Source: Manihot esculenta (lineage: Eukaryota > Streptophyta > Magnoliopsida > Malpighiales > Euphorbiaceae). From it: a stretch of DNA of 64,000 nucleotides. The notes beneath the pieces are model-generated. The model saw only the letters and a list, made by a program, of their open reading frames with translations, was not told the origin of the DNA and searched no databases. Both the position numbers and the translations under genes were made by a program. Location: assembly GCF_001659605.2 (NCBI RefSeq), contig NC_035169.2, positions 14,694,263 to 14,758,262 on the forward strand. The letters run 5' to 3'. Shown here piece after piece: positions 1 through 10,862 of the stretch; position 1 is the stretch's first letter, and the number at the start of each line of letters is the position of its first letter.

Positions 1-232
1 CTTGAATAAGATTCAAGCACTTTGGCCTTACTGTCGCTTCATCATCTCAGCCGGTTTTGTGGTGCCGAGGTCATTTTTGATCTCGGTCACCCACCTCACT
101 GAGGCCTTGAACAAGATTCAGGCACTTTGGCCTTACTGTCGCTTCATCATCTCAGCCGGTTTTGTGATGCCGGGGTCATTTTTGAACCCGGTCACCCACC
201 TCACTGAGGCCTTGAACAAGATTCAGGCACTT
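1..232. repeat. 105-bp tandem repeat, two full copies and a partial third
   Basis: Copies start at 1, 106 and 211 with the words CTTGAATAAGATTCA or CTTGAACAAGATTCA, and the period is exactly 105 bp; the third copy stops matching after about 22 bases. Copies 1 and 2 differ at only a few positions. The period is a multiple of three, so an open frame runs through on the plus strand, but it shows no recognisable protein. Tandem repeats between integrase and the 3' LTR are known in Tat/Ogre-type plant elements, and that is where this array lies in the minus-strand element here. The array may continue to the left of the window. Confidence 0.9.
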
Positions 233-381
233 TGTTCGTGTCTGTTTTCTTTTTCTTTTTAGAGAAGGCAAAACAAGTCATAGCGAACAACATAGTTTGA
301 CAATAATATTTATTTTATATGCACATTTTAAAGTACAGCTGTTCGCTTTACATTTGGTAGGATTTTAAGGAAAATACCTCT

Positions 382-996
382 TCAATGCTGGATATTCCAA
401 GCATGAGGCTCGGGGTTCCCTTGCATGTCTCCAATTTGGTACACGCCTGGTTTGATCACTTTGATTATTCTGAAAGGACCCTCCCAGGTAGGCGCCAGTT
501 TTTCCACTGCAGCTCTTTTTCCAGTGGCTTTCTCAATGTTAGGTCTCCTACCTTCAGGCTCCTTTCTCTAACTCTTTGGTTGTAGTAACGAGCCGCCCTC
601 TGTTGATATGCAGCGGTACGAATATGAGCTTCTTCTCTGACTTCCTCTAGGGCATCTAGATTACTTCTCAGTTTATCATCGTTGGTGTTCTCGCTATTGA
701 ACTGGACTCGGTGCTATCACAGGCAACACATTCACTGGTGTGCTGAGACCCCTTTGTTGCATCATTTGTCCCAACCAGTGGACGGTATTTTGTAACTAGA
801 AGGCCATGGTCTGGAGGTCTTGGTTTGATAAGGTGGCTCCGGGTACATTCCCTGCCGAGCTCGGCTAAGGATTAAAAGGGATTGGTGGCTGACTATTGGG
901 AGTCACGGGGCTGGAGAAAGAGAACTGTTGCCCCTCCTGAGCAGAGCTTAAGTCATTGGGGGTATTGGTAATGTTGTTTTCATTATGGTTGGCCAT
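382..996 (-). pseudogene. gag start fused to integrase C-terminus of the Tat-like element
   Basis: The minus-strand ATG at 994-996 opens a gag-like frame (MANHNENN...) that meets a stop near 866-868 and can be followed with a second stop (near 805) to about 708. From about 707 the reading becomes an integrase C-terminus: residues such as LRSNLDALEEVREEAHIRT and YYNQRVRERSLKVGDL, the usual late part of plant Ty3/gypsy integrase. A one-base frameshift follows near 545; in the new frame PTWEGPFRIIKVIKPGVYQI is read to a stop at 382-384. Two stops, one frameshift and the internal deletion make this a dead relic. Confidence 0.75.
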
Positions 997-1055
997 TGTG
1001 GATCTCAGTGGGTTTTGTAAGGGTGGAATTCTGGTGATGGAAAGATCTCCTTTGT

Positions 1056-1073
1056 TTCCCACAGACGACGCCA
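1056..1073 (-). promoter_or_regulatory. Primer-binding-like site of the Tat-like element
   Basis: Directly inside the LTR the minus strand reads TTGGCGTCGTCTGTGGGAA. This resembles the TGGCGCCG...GGGA primer-binding region of Tat/Athila elements and differs from the TGGTATCAGAGC site of the chromoviruses in this window. It fixes the orientation of the element. Confidence 0.6.
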
Positions 1074-1075
1074 AT

Positions 1076-1509
1076 TGATGACCTGAGATCCAGAAAATAG
1101 GGTTTACAATGGTTGAGTAAGCTTGATCTGATAGGAGGAATCTCCTTCCTTTTATTCTTTTCTTTTGTCTGCTAGTGACGGCTAACGGCCTTGCTGCCAT
1201 TAGGCCACCTGTCCCTGTCGTACGGATACGTACGTACAAAAACGTTAGATGTCTGCTCCATGCTAAACGACCATTTAATTCCCCCTGGTACGCGTGTAAA
1301 CATATCTGCTAGGTGGATGGGCTGGTTGTCCCTTCTACTATTAAGCCTCATGACCGAGCTGGATGTGGGGAGACTGAGACCTAAGGGAGGCTCGATTTCA
1401 AGGCCAAATAGTCCAGGCCGGCCCATTTAAAAGGCTTCATGAACCTTGGACTAGAGCTGTCATCATGGGTCCGACTTCGTATCGAGGTGGTGAAGCCCAG
1501 CGGTCATCA
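1076..1509 (-). repeat. LTR (5' LTR) of the Tat-like element, 434 bp
   Basis: On the plus strand the segment starts TGATGACC and ends GGTCATCA, a perfect 8-bp inverted terminal repeat with canonical TG...CA ends. The primer-binding-like site abuts its left end. The second LTR and the target duplication lie outside the window, so the right boundary rests on the inverted repeat alone. Confidence 0.7.
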
Positions 1510-2955
1510 CTAAGTATATAGCAGTAATATTAATTAATATGATAAATAAAATTTCTAAATCAAGCATATAAATAAATAATGATGATTTTTGAATTAAAAT
1601 TAATCAAAGAGTTTTAAATATAGCACAAATATTTATTGTTAAAAAAATAGCTCTAAATATATTTTGGCAAATATGACACAAATTTCTAATATCAAAGTAG
1701 AATAACTCCAAATATTTTTAGCCACTTCATTTAAAAGAATACCATTATAATTGCCGATCATTATAGTAAAGGCAATCGGAGAAAATTGATTTTTTTCAAG
1801 CAATATCAATATTATATTTTTGAGTTCTATGAATAGAAGGTAACCAAACTTCATTCCTAAACTAGTGGTGAGAGCTGCATGACGAAAAGAATAGTAAAAA
1901 CTTTATATTGTCTAAACTCTACAATGCTTAGAGCAATGTGAGATATAGTAACTAAAGAATCCAAAGAAACAAATTCAAATACTCCTCTGGACCTTCCATT
2001 ATTCCATATACTAATAAAGATAAACTACATGATGATATCATAATTTGACTATGCATGAAAACAATTCTAGCAGGCTTGCTACCACTCAAGAAAACTTGAA
2101 AACTGTTAATATTTAATTTATAGGTACAAGGGCTTAAAGACTTAGTGGCTCTAACATGTGGGCAAAAATTCTTTGTATGAAAAGAAGTTAATGTTATTTC
2201 GATTATATTATTTAGTTAACACCCAAACCAGTTTTAAAAAAAAAAATCTATAAAAGGTTTCACAATTTTTTTAAAATAAAAAATAATTAATTAATTTTTA
2301 ATAAAATTTAAAAATTTAATAATAATAATTAATTTTTAATAAAATTTAAAAATTTAATAATAATTTACTGGGCCCTTTAATATTACCTGAATTGTATTGC
2401 AATCAAACCTATAACAAGAGAACCTTTTCTAAAAGCAATTCACATATTTCATGAGATCGTGTAGTAAACTGAGAAAGTCTTTTTTTAATAAAAACTTGAA
2501 GAAGTGAGGATTCAATCTAAATTAATAAGATGAGTTATATATTTTTATTCACTTAATCAAATTTAATTTAGCTCTAATTGAAAAGGTTATATATATATAT
2601 ATTTGTAGAAAAGAAAAATCTATTAAACATTTAACTGGGATACTGATAAACCGAGCTCCTGTTAAAGGCTCCAAATCAAGAGAAAATCATACATAGCCCA
2701 AGGCTCATATATTGGACTTATCAAATAGGAGGAGAGGAAACTATACATAGCAAGACATTTCACCTACATTGTTCACCACTTTCTTTAGAGCTAATAAAAA
2801 AAAGTAGAAACACAGTTATAGAAAGAAAACATCTCCAACCAATAGCAAAGAGAGCAAAAAACAAGAACTCCTATAGTACTTTGGCATAAGTCAGATGATT
2901 AAGGAAATCGACCCGCTTAACGACCTTGGAGTTAGCTACCCTCACGGCCTAAAAG
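1510..2955. other. AT-rich gene-free stretch
   Basis: No coding region, RNA gene or element terminus is recognised. It holds a local AT-rich tandem duplication near 2289-2365 (unit ending AAATTTAAAAATTTAATAATAA) and a short TA microsatellite near 2590-2605. It is probably old decayed repeat sequence. Confidence 0.6.
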
Positions 2956-3684
2956 TGTAACGACTCGAGAGTCGGATCGCTACCAGCGCTAGGGTTCAGA
3001 TCAATTTAAGGTTGCCAGAGCCCATAACAAACCTACTATACATCTTATTACACCTAATAAAATCTCATACATAATCACATGATATAACAAAAATCTAATC
3101 ATTTCATGAACCAAGGTTCGACCTGTGTATACATCATAATTGAAAACATAAAACCCATACAATATCCCTCATCAAATACTCTAGTATGGTCAACATAACA
3201 TGCCTCAAGCTTAGTTCAAACATAAACTCATACTTAAAACTTTTATATAAAAGATCATGAAAACAGGGATTACAAGGACAAACACTAGGACAAAACACAA
3301 TTTTAATCCATAAAACAATACATGTCCATAACTATACTATTACAATAGGCTATACTAGCAACTCAGCCGACTTTCCCGAGCTAACTTTGATCCTGCAAAC
3401 CTGGGGTTAGGGGAAAGAGATAAGCTACAAGAGCCTAGTGAGCAGAACATAAAAATAGTTCAATAAATATATGATCGTATGAATGCGTCACAACACAAAC
3501 AATTCACATCAAGATGGATTTGTCACCAGTAACCCTCTACAAATTTCAATAGTGTCCGGCCCACGACCGGTGCTCCTCAGGACTTCCTCTTAAACATACC
3601 ATAACATATCCACAATGCCAGGGGTGTAAAATGGGCACCCCTAGTCTTTTCCTTACATAGTGCTAGGGGCGTAGAATGGACAAG
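2956..3684 (-). repeat. Element G 3' LTR, left segment
   Basis: Starts TGTAACGACTCGAGAGTCGG, related to the TGTAACGACCCG start of the C and D LTRs. It carries the GTGCCAGGGGCGTAGAATGG minisatellite-type unit near 3615-3680 and is interrupted at 3684 by element E. It resumes at 13511. Confidence 0.85.
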
Positions 3685-6320
3685 TGTAACACCCCTTACC
3701 CTATCAAAGAGTAGACAGAGCAAGGAATGTCACAAACTATGCCACTTTTGATATATCCAGACTAAAACAATTTCCTTTATCTGTAAATACCAAGTTTTTA
3801 GGTACTGTATGTAAATTTCATCAAGTGATTAACATAAATATGAGATTTTTAAACCAAAATTTTCGGCAGAGTTTCCTCTGTTTCATTAGCACTTTAACCT
3901 GTAATACATATGAAAATCACACTTATAATTACACTAACAATTGTCATTTGATATCTTACTAGTCCTTGATTTACATAATCTTTACAACTCACTCTATTAA
4001 ATATGTACATGCCAAAATGTAACTGTCCTATGACTCAGAGAATCAAAACTACCAGCTATAATAATGGCCTTGATATCTGATGTAGACCTCTGATGAACTC
4101 CGCGTATCTACTTTATCTACAACCTGCGTGAGGTAAGAACCAACACGCTGAGCTAATGCTCAATGGGTGATAACAACAAATAACATAATAAAACAAACAA
4201 GCTCGCATAAATAGATAATCAAGTAAACAATTACAAACTCGTAGATGCAAACATGTTAACATTCACCAATAAGTTCACAAAATTAAGTATCAATCTTAAT
4301 TAAGATCTTAGCCCTTATAAACACATAGTAGGATCGACTAAGTAGATAAGGAGTTATAACGGTAGGATGCCGAACGGTAGGCTCAAAGGCCAAAACTGTG
4401 CTCTGTGACCATGCTTATGAGGTACCAGTTATGGAACCTCAAATATAGCTCATGTATCGGTAGCAGTACTGCGAACTCTGTATGTTTATATGGCATGCCA
4501 TACCCTTATACTAACCTCGACTCCTATTACTTTTACCAAGGCCAAGTACTATTAATTCAATGTATCAATGTAAAATGCATGCCATTTGAAGCTATTTGAA
4601 TTCATTTTCCAAGTTACATATATCATATGCCAAGATTTACAATATGGAAAACTCATGGCAAATAGTGCAAAACTTTATTGACTTAGCATTTTAATGTAGA
4701 AAACTACATTCTGCCATATATTGCATCAACTTTTCAAGTAGTTGAGAGTTACAATTTAACTTCCGTTTCTTCATAAGAAATGTACATTTATGTCTTATCT
4801 TTCCAACAAGGTATGGTTCATGAAATTCTGATCATCCTAGCTTAAGTTATGAATTTTTCTTTACAAGCTGTTCAATCAGGTCTTAATCAGTCCAGTATTG
4901 GTACCTGTTTATAGTATCACAAAATATATAATATTCATGCATTTTCATACAAATTTAAGCTTAAGCGTCTTCTACAAAGTTTTAGGTATACTTCTTAAGA
5001 TTCAATTGGCATTGGTCTTAACAAATTTCACTGAGTACAAAATTAGTTATGGTATCATCAATAGACTCTGTGCCGGATGCACTACCACTGTATCCAGTTT
5101 AAGTTCACTTGTAATTTTCATCATCTTAAATACAGATTTCAAATTTGGTCAATTCATGAAAGTTTTAGATCTTTGTCTTAGGTTTCATTTGGTATATCTT
5201 AGGACTAATTTCAATAAAAACACAATAAGTTATGAACTTGTTAACACAAGCTGCCCTGTTAAAACCTATTCTGCCAGATTTGCACTTTAAGCTCTCATAT
5301 TAAGTTTCTTTACTCTAAGCCTTTCAAACACTATTTTAACATACATATAACATATTTATACAATCAAAGCAATATTTCCAGCAAGTAAAATCAATCTCCA
5401 ACTTCATATGTCCATGTGAAAATTCAAGGAAAACAGAAAATCAAAGAAACACCAAACCTTTCTTTAATTCCTCTTTCCTTTTTCCACTTCTACTCTCTAG
5501 CTATCTCCTTTCCCTTTGATGTTCCTTCACCTAGGTCAATTTATATCTTAGGAAAGGATTGAATAAACTATAAATTAAAACTTTATAATTCAAATTCATG
5601 CATGAATAAATGAAAAGATGCCATTTCCTACACACTTCTAAGCTCACCTTTGATTTTCAAGGTTGATGTATATGGAACCCTAAACTTTTCTTCTTCAATT
5701 CCTTCAATATATGGCTGTTCCTTTAGCTCTTGGTCTTAGGGTAAATTTTGGTTAAAGGAAGAAGTTGATTGAGTGAGATTTGGCTTGGCTTTGGTGGAAG
5801 GAAGACAAAACAAAGCTTTGGTTTTCAATGGATGTGAGCTACGGCAATGAAATGGTGGAGAAGACAATCCCTTTTTTTTTTTTATTTGCTTGGTCAATTC
5901 TTCTTTCCTTAGCTAGGTGACACATGTTGGGTACATTAAATTCTATCTTTTTAACTTTTCATATTTCCACTTTAACCCACTAAACTCTTTACCATGTTTC
6001 AATTTAGTTTTCAAACTTTCAACAATCATAGATTGACCTACCAAAATATGCTTTTAGCCTTTAGAAGTCCTTTTCACTTAAGCTAGCATAACGGATTTAA
6101 ACAAGCACCTCCCGAAAGTGTCTCGTTCCCGACTCGCTAATCACACTGTCTACTTTCATTCTGAATACATCCGTTTATTTATTTGAGTTTTCTATGATTC
6201 AGTTATTAGCAGTTTAGAATTATGCTAGCACATTCCCTAAGGCCACTTACTCTAGTAGTGAAATAGCCTAGCCCTACCTAGTGATGGCACTACTCTAGCT
6301 ATGGGTTTGAGGATGTTACA
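3685..6320 (-). repeat. Element E 3' LTR (left), 2636 bp
   Basis: Begins TGTAACACCCCTTACCC and ends GAGGATGTTACA. It pairs with the right LTR across its whole length. It lacks the GC-rich palindrome clusters of the other family. The last codons of pol lie inside its right end (6299-6320). Small open frames in it, such as 4898-5290, have no recognisable protein. Confidence 0.93.
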
Positions 6321-9300
6321 ACTCTTCCCCTCTTAAGAAATTTTGACCTCGAAATTTTACCTGCTTTGAATAGCTGTGGATATTGTTGCCTCATCACTTC
6401 TTCACTCTCCCATGTAGCTTCTTCTGCCTTGTGATTTCTCCACAACACTTTAACTAAGGGAATCTTCTTGTTTCGTAATTCTTTTATTTCTCTTGCTAAA
6501 ATTTTCACTGGTTCTTCTTCATAAGTTAGGTCAGGTTGTACATCAATGTTTTCAGCTGGAATGACATGTGAAGGATCAGATCTGTATCTTCTTAACATGG
6601 ATACATGAAAGACATTGTGTATTTTATCTATCTCTGGAGGTAAAGCTAGCCTGTAGGCTACTGGACCCACACGCTCAATTACTTCATATGGACCAATAAA
6701 CCGAGGGCTTAGCTTACCTTTCTTGCCAAATCTTAGCACTTTCTTCCACAGAGAAACTTTTAAAAACACTTTGTCTCCAACAGCAAATTCTATATCTTTT
6801 CTTCTCAAATCTGCATAGGATTTTTGCCTATCTCTTGCAGCTTTCAATCTTTCTTTGATAATCTTCACCTTTTCCTCAGTCTGTCTTACCAACTCTGGAC
6901 CTACAAGTTTAGCTTCACTAAGTTCTGTCCAGCATAATGGGGTTCTACATTTTCTGCCATACAATACTTCATAAGGAGCCATTTTAATACTAGCCTGATA
7001 ACTATTGTTGTAAGCAAATTCCACTAGTGGGAGATATCTTTCCCAGCTTCCTTCAAATTCAATTACACAACTTCTGAGCATATCTTCCAAAACTTGAATT
7101 ACTCTTTCTGACTGGCCATCTGTCTGAGGATGAAAAGTTGTACTAAAATTCAATCTTGTCCCTAGAGCTTCATATAGTTTTTCCCAGAATCTAGATGTGA
7201 ATCTTGGATCTCTGTCTGATATGATAGAGATAGGAACACCATGCAGTCTCACAATTTCATTAATGTACAATTCTGCATACTTTTCTAATGTATAATCCAT
7301 TCTGATTGGCAAAAAATGCGCTGATTTAGTTAACTTGTCAACTATTACCCAGATAGCATCTTTCTTCCTTGGTGTGAGTGGCAATCTTATTACAAAATCC
7401 ATGGTAATTCTATCCCATTTCCATTCTGGTATAGCGATAGGCTGCAATAACCCTGATGGAACCTGATGCTCTGCTTTTACCCGTTGACATGTCAAACATT
7501 TTGTTACAAATTCAACTATATTTCTTTTCATACCCGGCCACCAATAATGCGCCTTCAGATCTTGATACATCTTAGTGCTACCTGGATGCATAACATATGG
7601 ACTGTTGTGTGCCTCTGTAAGAATACTCTGTTTCAACTCTCCAATGTTAGGTACACATATTCTGTCACCATAGTACAAGTAGCCATCATCACTTATCACA
7701 TGCTTCTGCTTCTTTCCCTCTTGTACTTGTCTAGTCCATGAAGCTATCTCTGTATCTTCTTTCTGTGCTTCTTTAATTTGTTGTAGCAGGCTGGGTCTAA
7801 CTTTCAATTCTGCTATGATAGCTCCATCATCCGCTATAGTCAACTGCGCATTCATCGCTCTTAATGCAAATAAGGATTTCCTGCTAAGTGCATCTGCTAC
7901 CAGATTAGCTTTGCCTGGGTGATAATCTATAATGCAATCATAATCCTTCAGTAACTCCAGCCATCTTCTCTGTCTCAAGTTTAGCTCCTTCTGCGTGGGT
8001 AAGTATTTCAGACTTTTATGATCTGTATAGATGTAACATTTCTCACCATATAAGTAATGTCTCCATATCTTTAGTGCAAAAACTATGGCCGCCAACTCTA
8101 GATCATGGGTAGGATAGTTCTTCTCATGTGGCTTCAATTGTCTGGAAGCATAGGCAATCACTTTACCTTCTTGTATCAAAACACATCCAAGTCCATTGTG
8201 AGAAGCATCACTGTATATCACAAATTCCTTGCCAGAAATAGGTTGTGTAAGTATTGGTGCTTCGGTGAGCATAGTCTTCAATTTGTCAAAGCTTGCCTGA
8301 CATCTATCATCCCAAACATACTTAACATTCTTATGTAGTAATTTAGTCAATGGAGCTGCTATAAGTGAAAACCCTTTCACAAACCGTCTGTAGTACCCAG
8401 CTAGACCCAAGAAACTCCTGATCTCTGCAACATTCTTTGGTGGCTTCCATTCCAGTACAGCTTTAATCTTCTGTGGATCTACCCTGATTCCCTCTGCTGA
8501 TACAACATGTCCCAAAAATGTTATTTCATTGAGCCAAAAATCACATTTACTGAACTTAGCATAAAGTTGTTTTTCCCTCAGAGTCTGTAATACTATCCTC
8601 AAATGTCTGTCATGGTCTTCCCTAGTTTTAGAGTATACCAGAATATCATCAATGAATACTACAACAAACTGGTCTAAATATGGACGGAAGATACGATTCA
8701 TCAGATCCATGAATGATGCAGGTGCATTTGTTAGCCCGAATGGCATAACCAGGAACTCATAATGTCCATATTGTGTCCTGAATGCAGTCTTAGGCACATC
8801 TGCCCCTTTAACTCTCAACTGATGGTAACCCGATCTCAAATCTATCTTAGAGAAAATGCTGGCCCCTTTCAACTGATCAAACAAATCATCTATTCTGGGC
8901 AGTGGATATTTATTCTTTATAGTTACCTTATTCAATTGTCTGTAATCAATGCACAATCGAAGAGATCCATCTTTCTTTTTCACAAACAACACTGGTGCAC
9001 CCCATGGTGAAACACTAGGTCGAATAAAGCCCTTATCAAGTAATTCTTGTAACTGTATTTTCAACTCTTTCAATTCTGTAGGAGCCATTCTGTAAGGAGC
9101 AATTGAAATAGGTGCAGTACCTGGCACAACTTCTATAGCAAAATCCACTTCCCTTTCTGGAGGTAATCCTGGCAACTCTTCAGGAAATACATCTGGAAAA
9201 TGACATACTGTGGGTAGGTTTGACACACTAGGACCTTCCTTCTGAGTTTCAATCACACTAGCCAGATAGGTTGTACAGCCTTTTTTAATCAACCTCCTAG

Positions 9301-9775
9301 CTGTAGTGGCAGATATGACATTAGAGAGGTAATCTGACCTCTCACCCACAACTATAACCTCAGAACCCTCTAATGTTTTGAGTGTGACTCGCTTTAACTT
9401 ACAATCAACTATGACATGATGTCTAGACAACCAATCCATGCCCAAAATCACATCAAACTCTCTAAAAGGTAACTCTATCAGGTCACCTAAAAAGGTATGA
9501 CCTTGCACACATATAGGACAATCTCTGTAAACTCTATTCACAATCACAAGATGTCCTAAGGGATTGGTCACTGCTATGTCATGCTCTAAAGGTTCTACTT
9601 CAATTCCCTTCTCATTATTGATGGGTATGCTGATGTATGAATGTGTGGAACCAGGATCAATTAATGCATAAACATATTTGCCAAAGATAGAAAATTTACC
9701 AGCTATAACATCTGGTTTGTCCTGGTCTTCCCTTGCACGAATAGCATATGCCCTGGCAGGTGCTCTGTGTCTGGT
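6299..9775 (-). CDS. pol: Element E protease-RT-RNaseH-integrase-chromodomain polyprotein, no own start
   Basis: The minus-strand frame is open for about 1158 codons between a stop at 9776-9778 and the terminal stop at 6299-6301. In order it shows an aspartic protease ([10 protein letters not shown] near 9650), RT with FIDDI near 8650, RNase H (SDAS, TDHK), an HHCC zinc finger, a D-D-35-E integrase core (MDF, SDRD, SER) and a C-terminal chromodomain with EEATWE. All listed catalytic residues are present. It is in the same frame as gag, but several stops between them (9745-9868) block a fused product. The frame has no ATG of its own at the protease, so it was presumably once joined to gag. The final seven codons fall within the LTR. 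Confidence 0.9.
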   Translation of the reverse strand, partial: TRHRAPARAYAIRAREDQDKPDVIAGKFSIFGKYVYALIDPGSTHSYISIPINNEKGIEVEPLEHDIAVTNPLGHLVIVNRVYRDCPICVQGHTFLGDLIELPFREFDVILGMDWLSRHHVIVDCKLKRVTLKTLEGSEVIVVGERSDYLSNVISATTARRLIKKGCTTYLASVIETQKEGPSVSNLPTVCHFPDVFPEELPGLPPEREVDFAIEVVPGTAPISIAPYRMAPTELKELKIQLQELLDKGFIRPSVSPWGAPVLFVKKKDGSLRLCIDYRQLNKVTIKNKYPLPRIDDLFDQLKGASIFSKIDLRSGYHQLRVKGADVPKTAFRTQYGHYEFLVMPFGLTNAPASFMDLMNRIFRPYLDQFVVVFIDDILVYSKTREDHDRHLRIVLQTLREKQLYAKFSKCDFWLNEITFLGHVVSAEGIRVDPQKIKAVLEWKPPKNVAEIRSFLGLAGYYRRFVKGFSLIAAPLTKLLHKNVKYVWDDRCQASFDKLKTMLTEAPILTQPISGKEFVIYSDASHNGLGCVLIQEGKVIAYASRQLKPHEKNYPTHDLELAAIVFALKIWRHYLYGEKCYIYTDHKSLKYLPTQKELNLRQRRWLELLKDYDCIIDYHPGKANLVADALSRKSLFALRAMNAQLTIADDGAIIAELKVRPSLLQQIKEAQKEDTEIASWTRQVQEGKKQKHVISDDGYLYYGDRICVPNIGELKQSILTEAHNSPYVMHPGSTKMYQDLKAHYWWPGMKRNIVEFVTKCLTCQRVKAEHQVPSGLLQPIAIPEWKWDRITMDFVIRLPLTPRKKDAIWVIVDKLTKSAHFLPIRMDYTLEKYAELYINEIVRLHGVPISIISDRDPRFTSRFWEKLYEALGTRLNFSTTFHPQTDGQSERVIQVLEDMLRSCVIEFEGSWERYLPLVEFAYNNSYQASIKMAPYEVLYGRKCRTPLCWTELSEAKLVGPELVRQTEEKVKIIKERLKAARDRQKSYADLRRKDIEFAVGDKVFLKVSLWKKVLRFGKKGKLSPRFIGPYEVIERVGPVAYRLALPPEIDKIHNVFHVSMLRRYRSDPSHVIPAENIDVQPDLTYEEEPVKILAREIKELRNKKIPLVKVLWRNHKAEEATWESEEVMRQQYPQLFKAGKISRSKFLKRGRVVTSSNP
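6321..6336 (-). other. Polypurine tract of E
   Basis: Next to the left LTR the plus strand reads ACTCTTCCCCTCTTAAG, giving a purine-rich AAGAGGGGAAGAGT on the coding strand just before the 3' LTR. This is the usual place for the plus-strand primer of reverse transcription. Confidence 0.75.
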
Positions 9776-9865
9776 CTATCTACTGTCTCTGATACTCTGT
9801 GACTCTGAGCACTGCTAGATTCACCTCTGTCTCTTACTACTTGTCTGAGATGCAGAGGATTGTCC

Positions 9866-10714
9866 CTAATACTGGCTCTGGCTCCTCTTCTGCTGCCCTT
9901 TCTGCTTTCTACTTTGCTCTTCTTCTTTAATTCGCTCCAGGCTGTGGGCCGTCTCTACTAAAACTGAGAGTTCCCTTATATGCATAGCTGTGAGGTACAT
10001 CCTAATATCAGCATGCAATCCTTGCTCAAAGCGTTTACATCTTTCTTCCTCTGTAGGAACTATCTCTGTGGCATATTTACTAAGTCTAACAAATTCTCGC
10101 TCATACTCAGTTACTGTAAGCCTGCCCTGTCTGAGGTATAAGAACTCCCTCCTTCTTTCCTCTGTGTATAAGGCCCCAACATATTTCTTCTTAAACTCTG
10201 CCAAAAAGAATTCCCAAGTCTGCCGCTCTGGTCGAATCATCTGTGTTAATGTTGTCCACCATCTATAGGCTTCATCTTTTAGCAATGATACTGAACACAT
10301 CAAGCTCTCTGCTGGTGAACACTGTAGCTGCTGTAGAACCCTTTCTGTACTTTCTAACCAGAATTCTGCACCTGAAGGATCATCTTCCTTTTTACCTCTA
10401 AAATCCGTAGCACCATACTTCCTGAGTTTTTCTATTGGAGGCCTAGATTGTGCTTGGGCTACAACAGGTGGGGGAACCTGGACTGCTACAGGTGGTGGTG
10501 GTACCTCTGGTACATTTTGTGTAACCCTCCTAAGTAACTCAGCTATTTGCTGAAATAATGCATCCTGCCCTGGTCCGCCAGCAGCAGCAGGTGGAGGAGC
10601 AGCAGCAGGTGGAGGAGCAGCAGCAGGTGCAGGAGCAGCAGGAGCTGCAGCTGCCTCAGAGGGAGCATGACTCTCTACCTCTTCATCTGCTACTCTCTGT
10701 GACTCAGATGACAT
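9866..10714 (-). CDS. gag: Element E Gag, cut short before the zinc knuckle
   Basis: 282 codons from ATG at 10712-10714. The N-terminus (about residues 15-60) is rich in alanine and proline, followed by a retrotransposon Gag domain at roughly residues 95-265 with words such as AEFWLESTERVLQQL and EYEREFVRLSKYA. The frame ends in a stop at 9866-9868 within a Gln/Ser-rich segment. The downstream sequence has three more in-frame stops and no CCHC knuckle before the protease, so the nucleocapsid part has been deleted or eroded. Gag would form the particle that packages element RNA; packaging would be impaired here. Confidence 0.8.
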   Translation of the reverse strand: MSSESQRVADEEVESHAPSEAAAAPAAPAPAAAPPPAAAPPPAAAGGPGQDALFQQIAELLRRVTQNVPEVPPPPVAVQVPPPVVAQAQSRPPIEKLRKYGATDFRGKKEDDPSGAEFWLESTERVLQQLQCSPAESLMCSVSLLKDEAYRWWTTLTQMIRPERQTWEFFLAEFKKKYVGALYTEERRREFLYLRQGRLTVTEYEREFVRLSKYATEIVPTEEERCKRFEQGLHADIRMYLTAMHIRELSVLVETAHSLERIKEEEQSRKQKGQQKRSQSQY

Positions 10715-10845
10715 CTTTTAGATGACCTAAAGACACAAAGAAGAGATTTACATCAGAACCATATCATAGCTGTAACTTATTTTGGCATGTACATATATGA
10801 CACATATACACATACATACTATGACCTAGAATCGCTTCAACCTTT

Positions 10846-10857
10846 GCTCTGATACCA
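10846..10857 (-). promoter_or_regulatory. Primer-binding site of E (initiator tRNA-Met type)
   Basis: The coding strand reads TGGTATCAGAGC, complementary to the 3' end of initiator tRNA-Met, five bases inside the 5' LTR (right LTR, which starts at 10863). Confidence 0.9.
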
Positions 10858-10862
10858 CTAAT

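Larger units (their letters stand above)
1..1509 (-). mobile_element. Internally deleted Tat-like Ty3/gypsy element (left end outside window)
   Basis: Read on the minus strand, the order is LTR (1509-1076), primer-binding-like site, start of a gag frame, abrupt switch near 707 to the C-terminal end of an integrase, non-coding sequence, then the 105-bp repeat array. Everything from mid-gag to late integrase is missing, so the copy cannot encode its own mobility proteins. The integrase tail resembles the Tat/Athila type rather than the chromoviruses that fill the rest of the window, and no chromodomain is seen. The 3' LTR should lie to the left of position 1. The lineage assignment is an inference. 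Confidence 0.7.

Noticed and set aside
4898..5290. A 130-codon plus-strand open frame
   Set aside because: It lies in the E LTR, antisense to the element, is low in complexity, and the other LTR copy does not preserve it as a gene.
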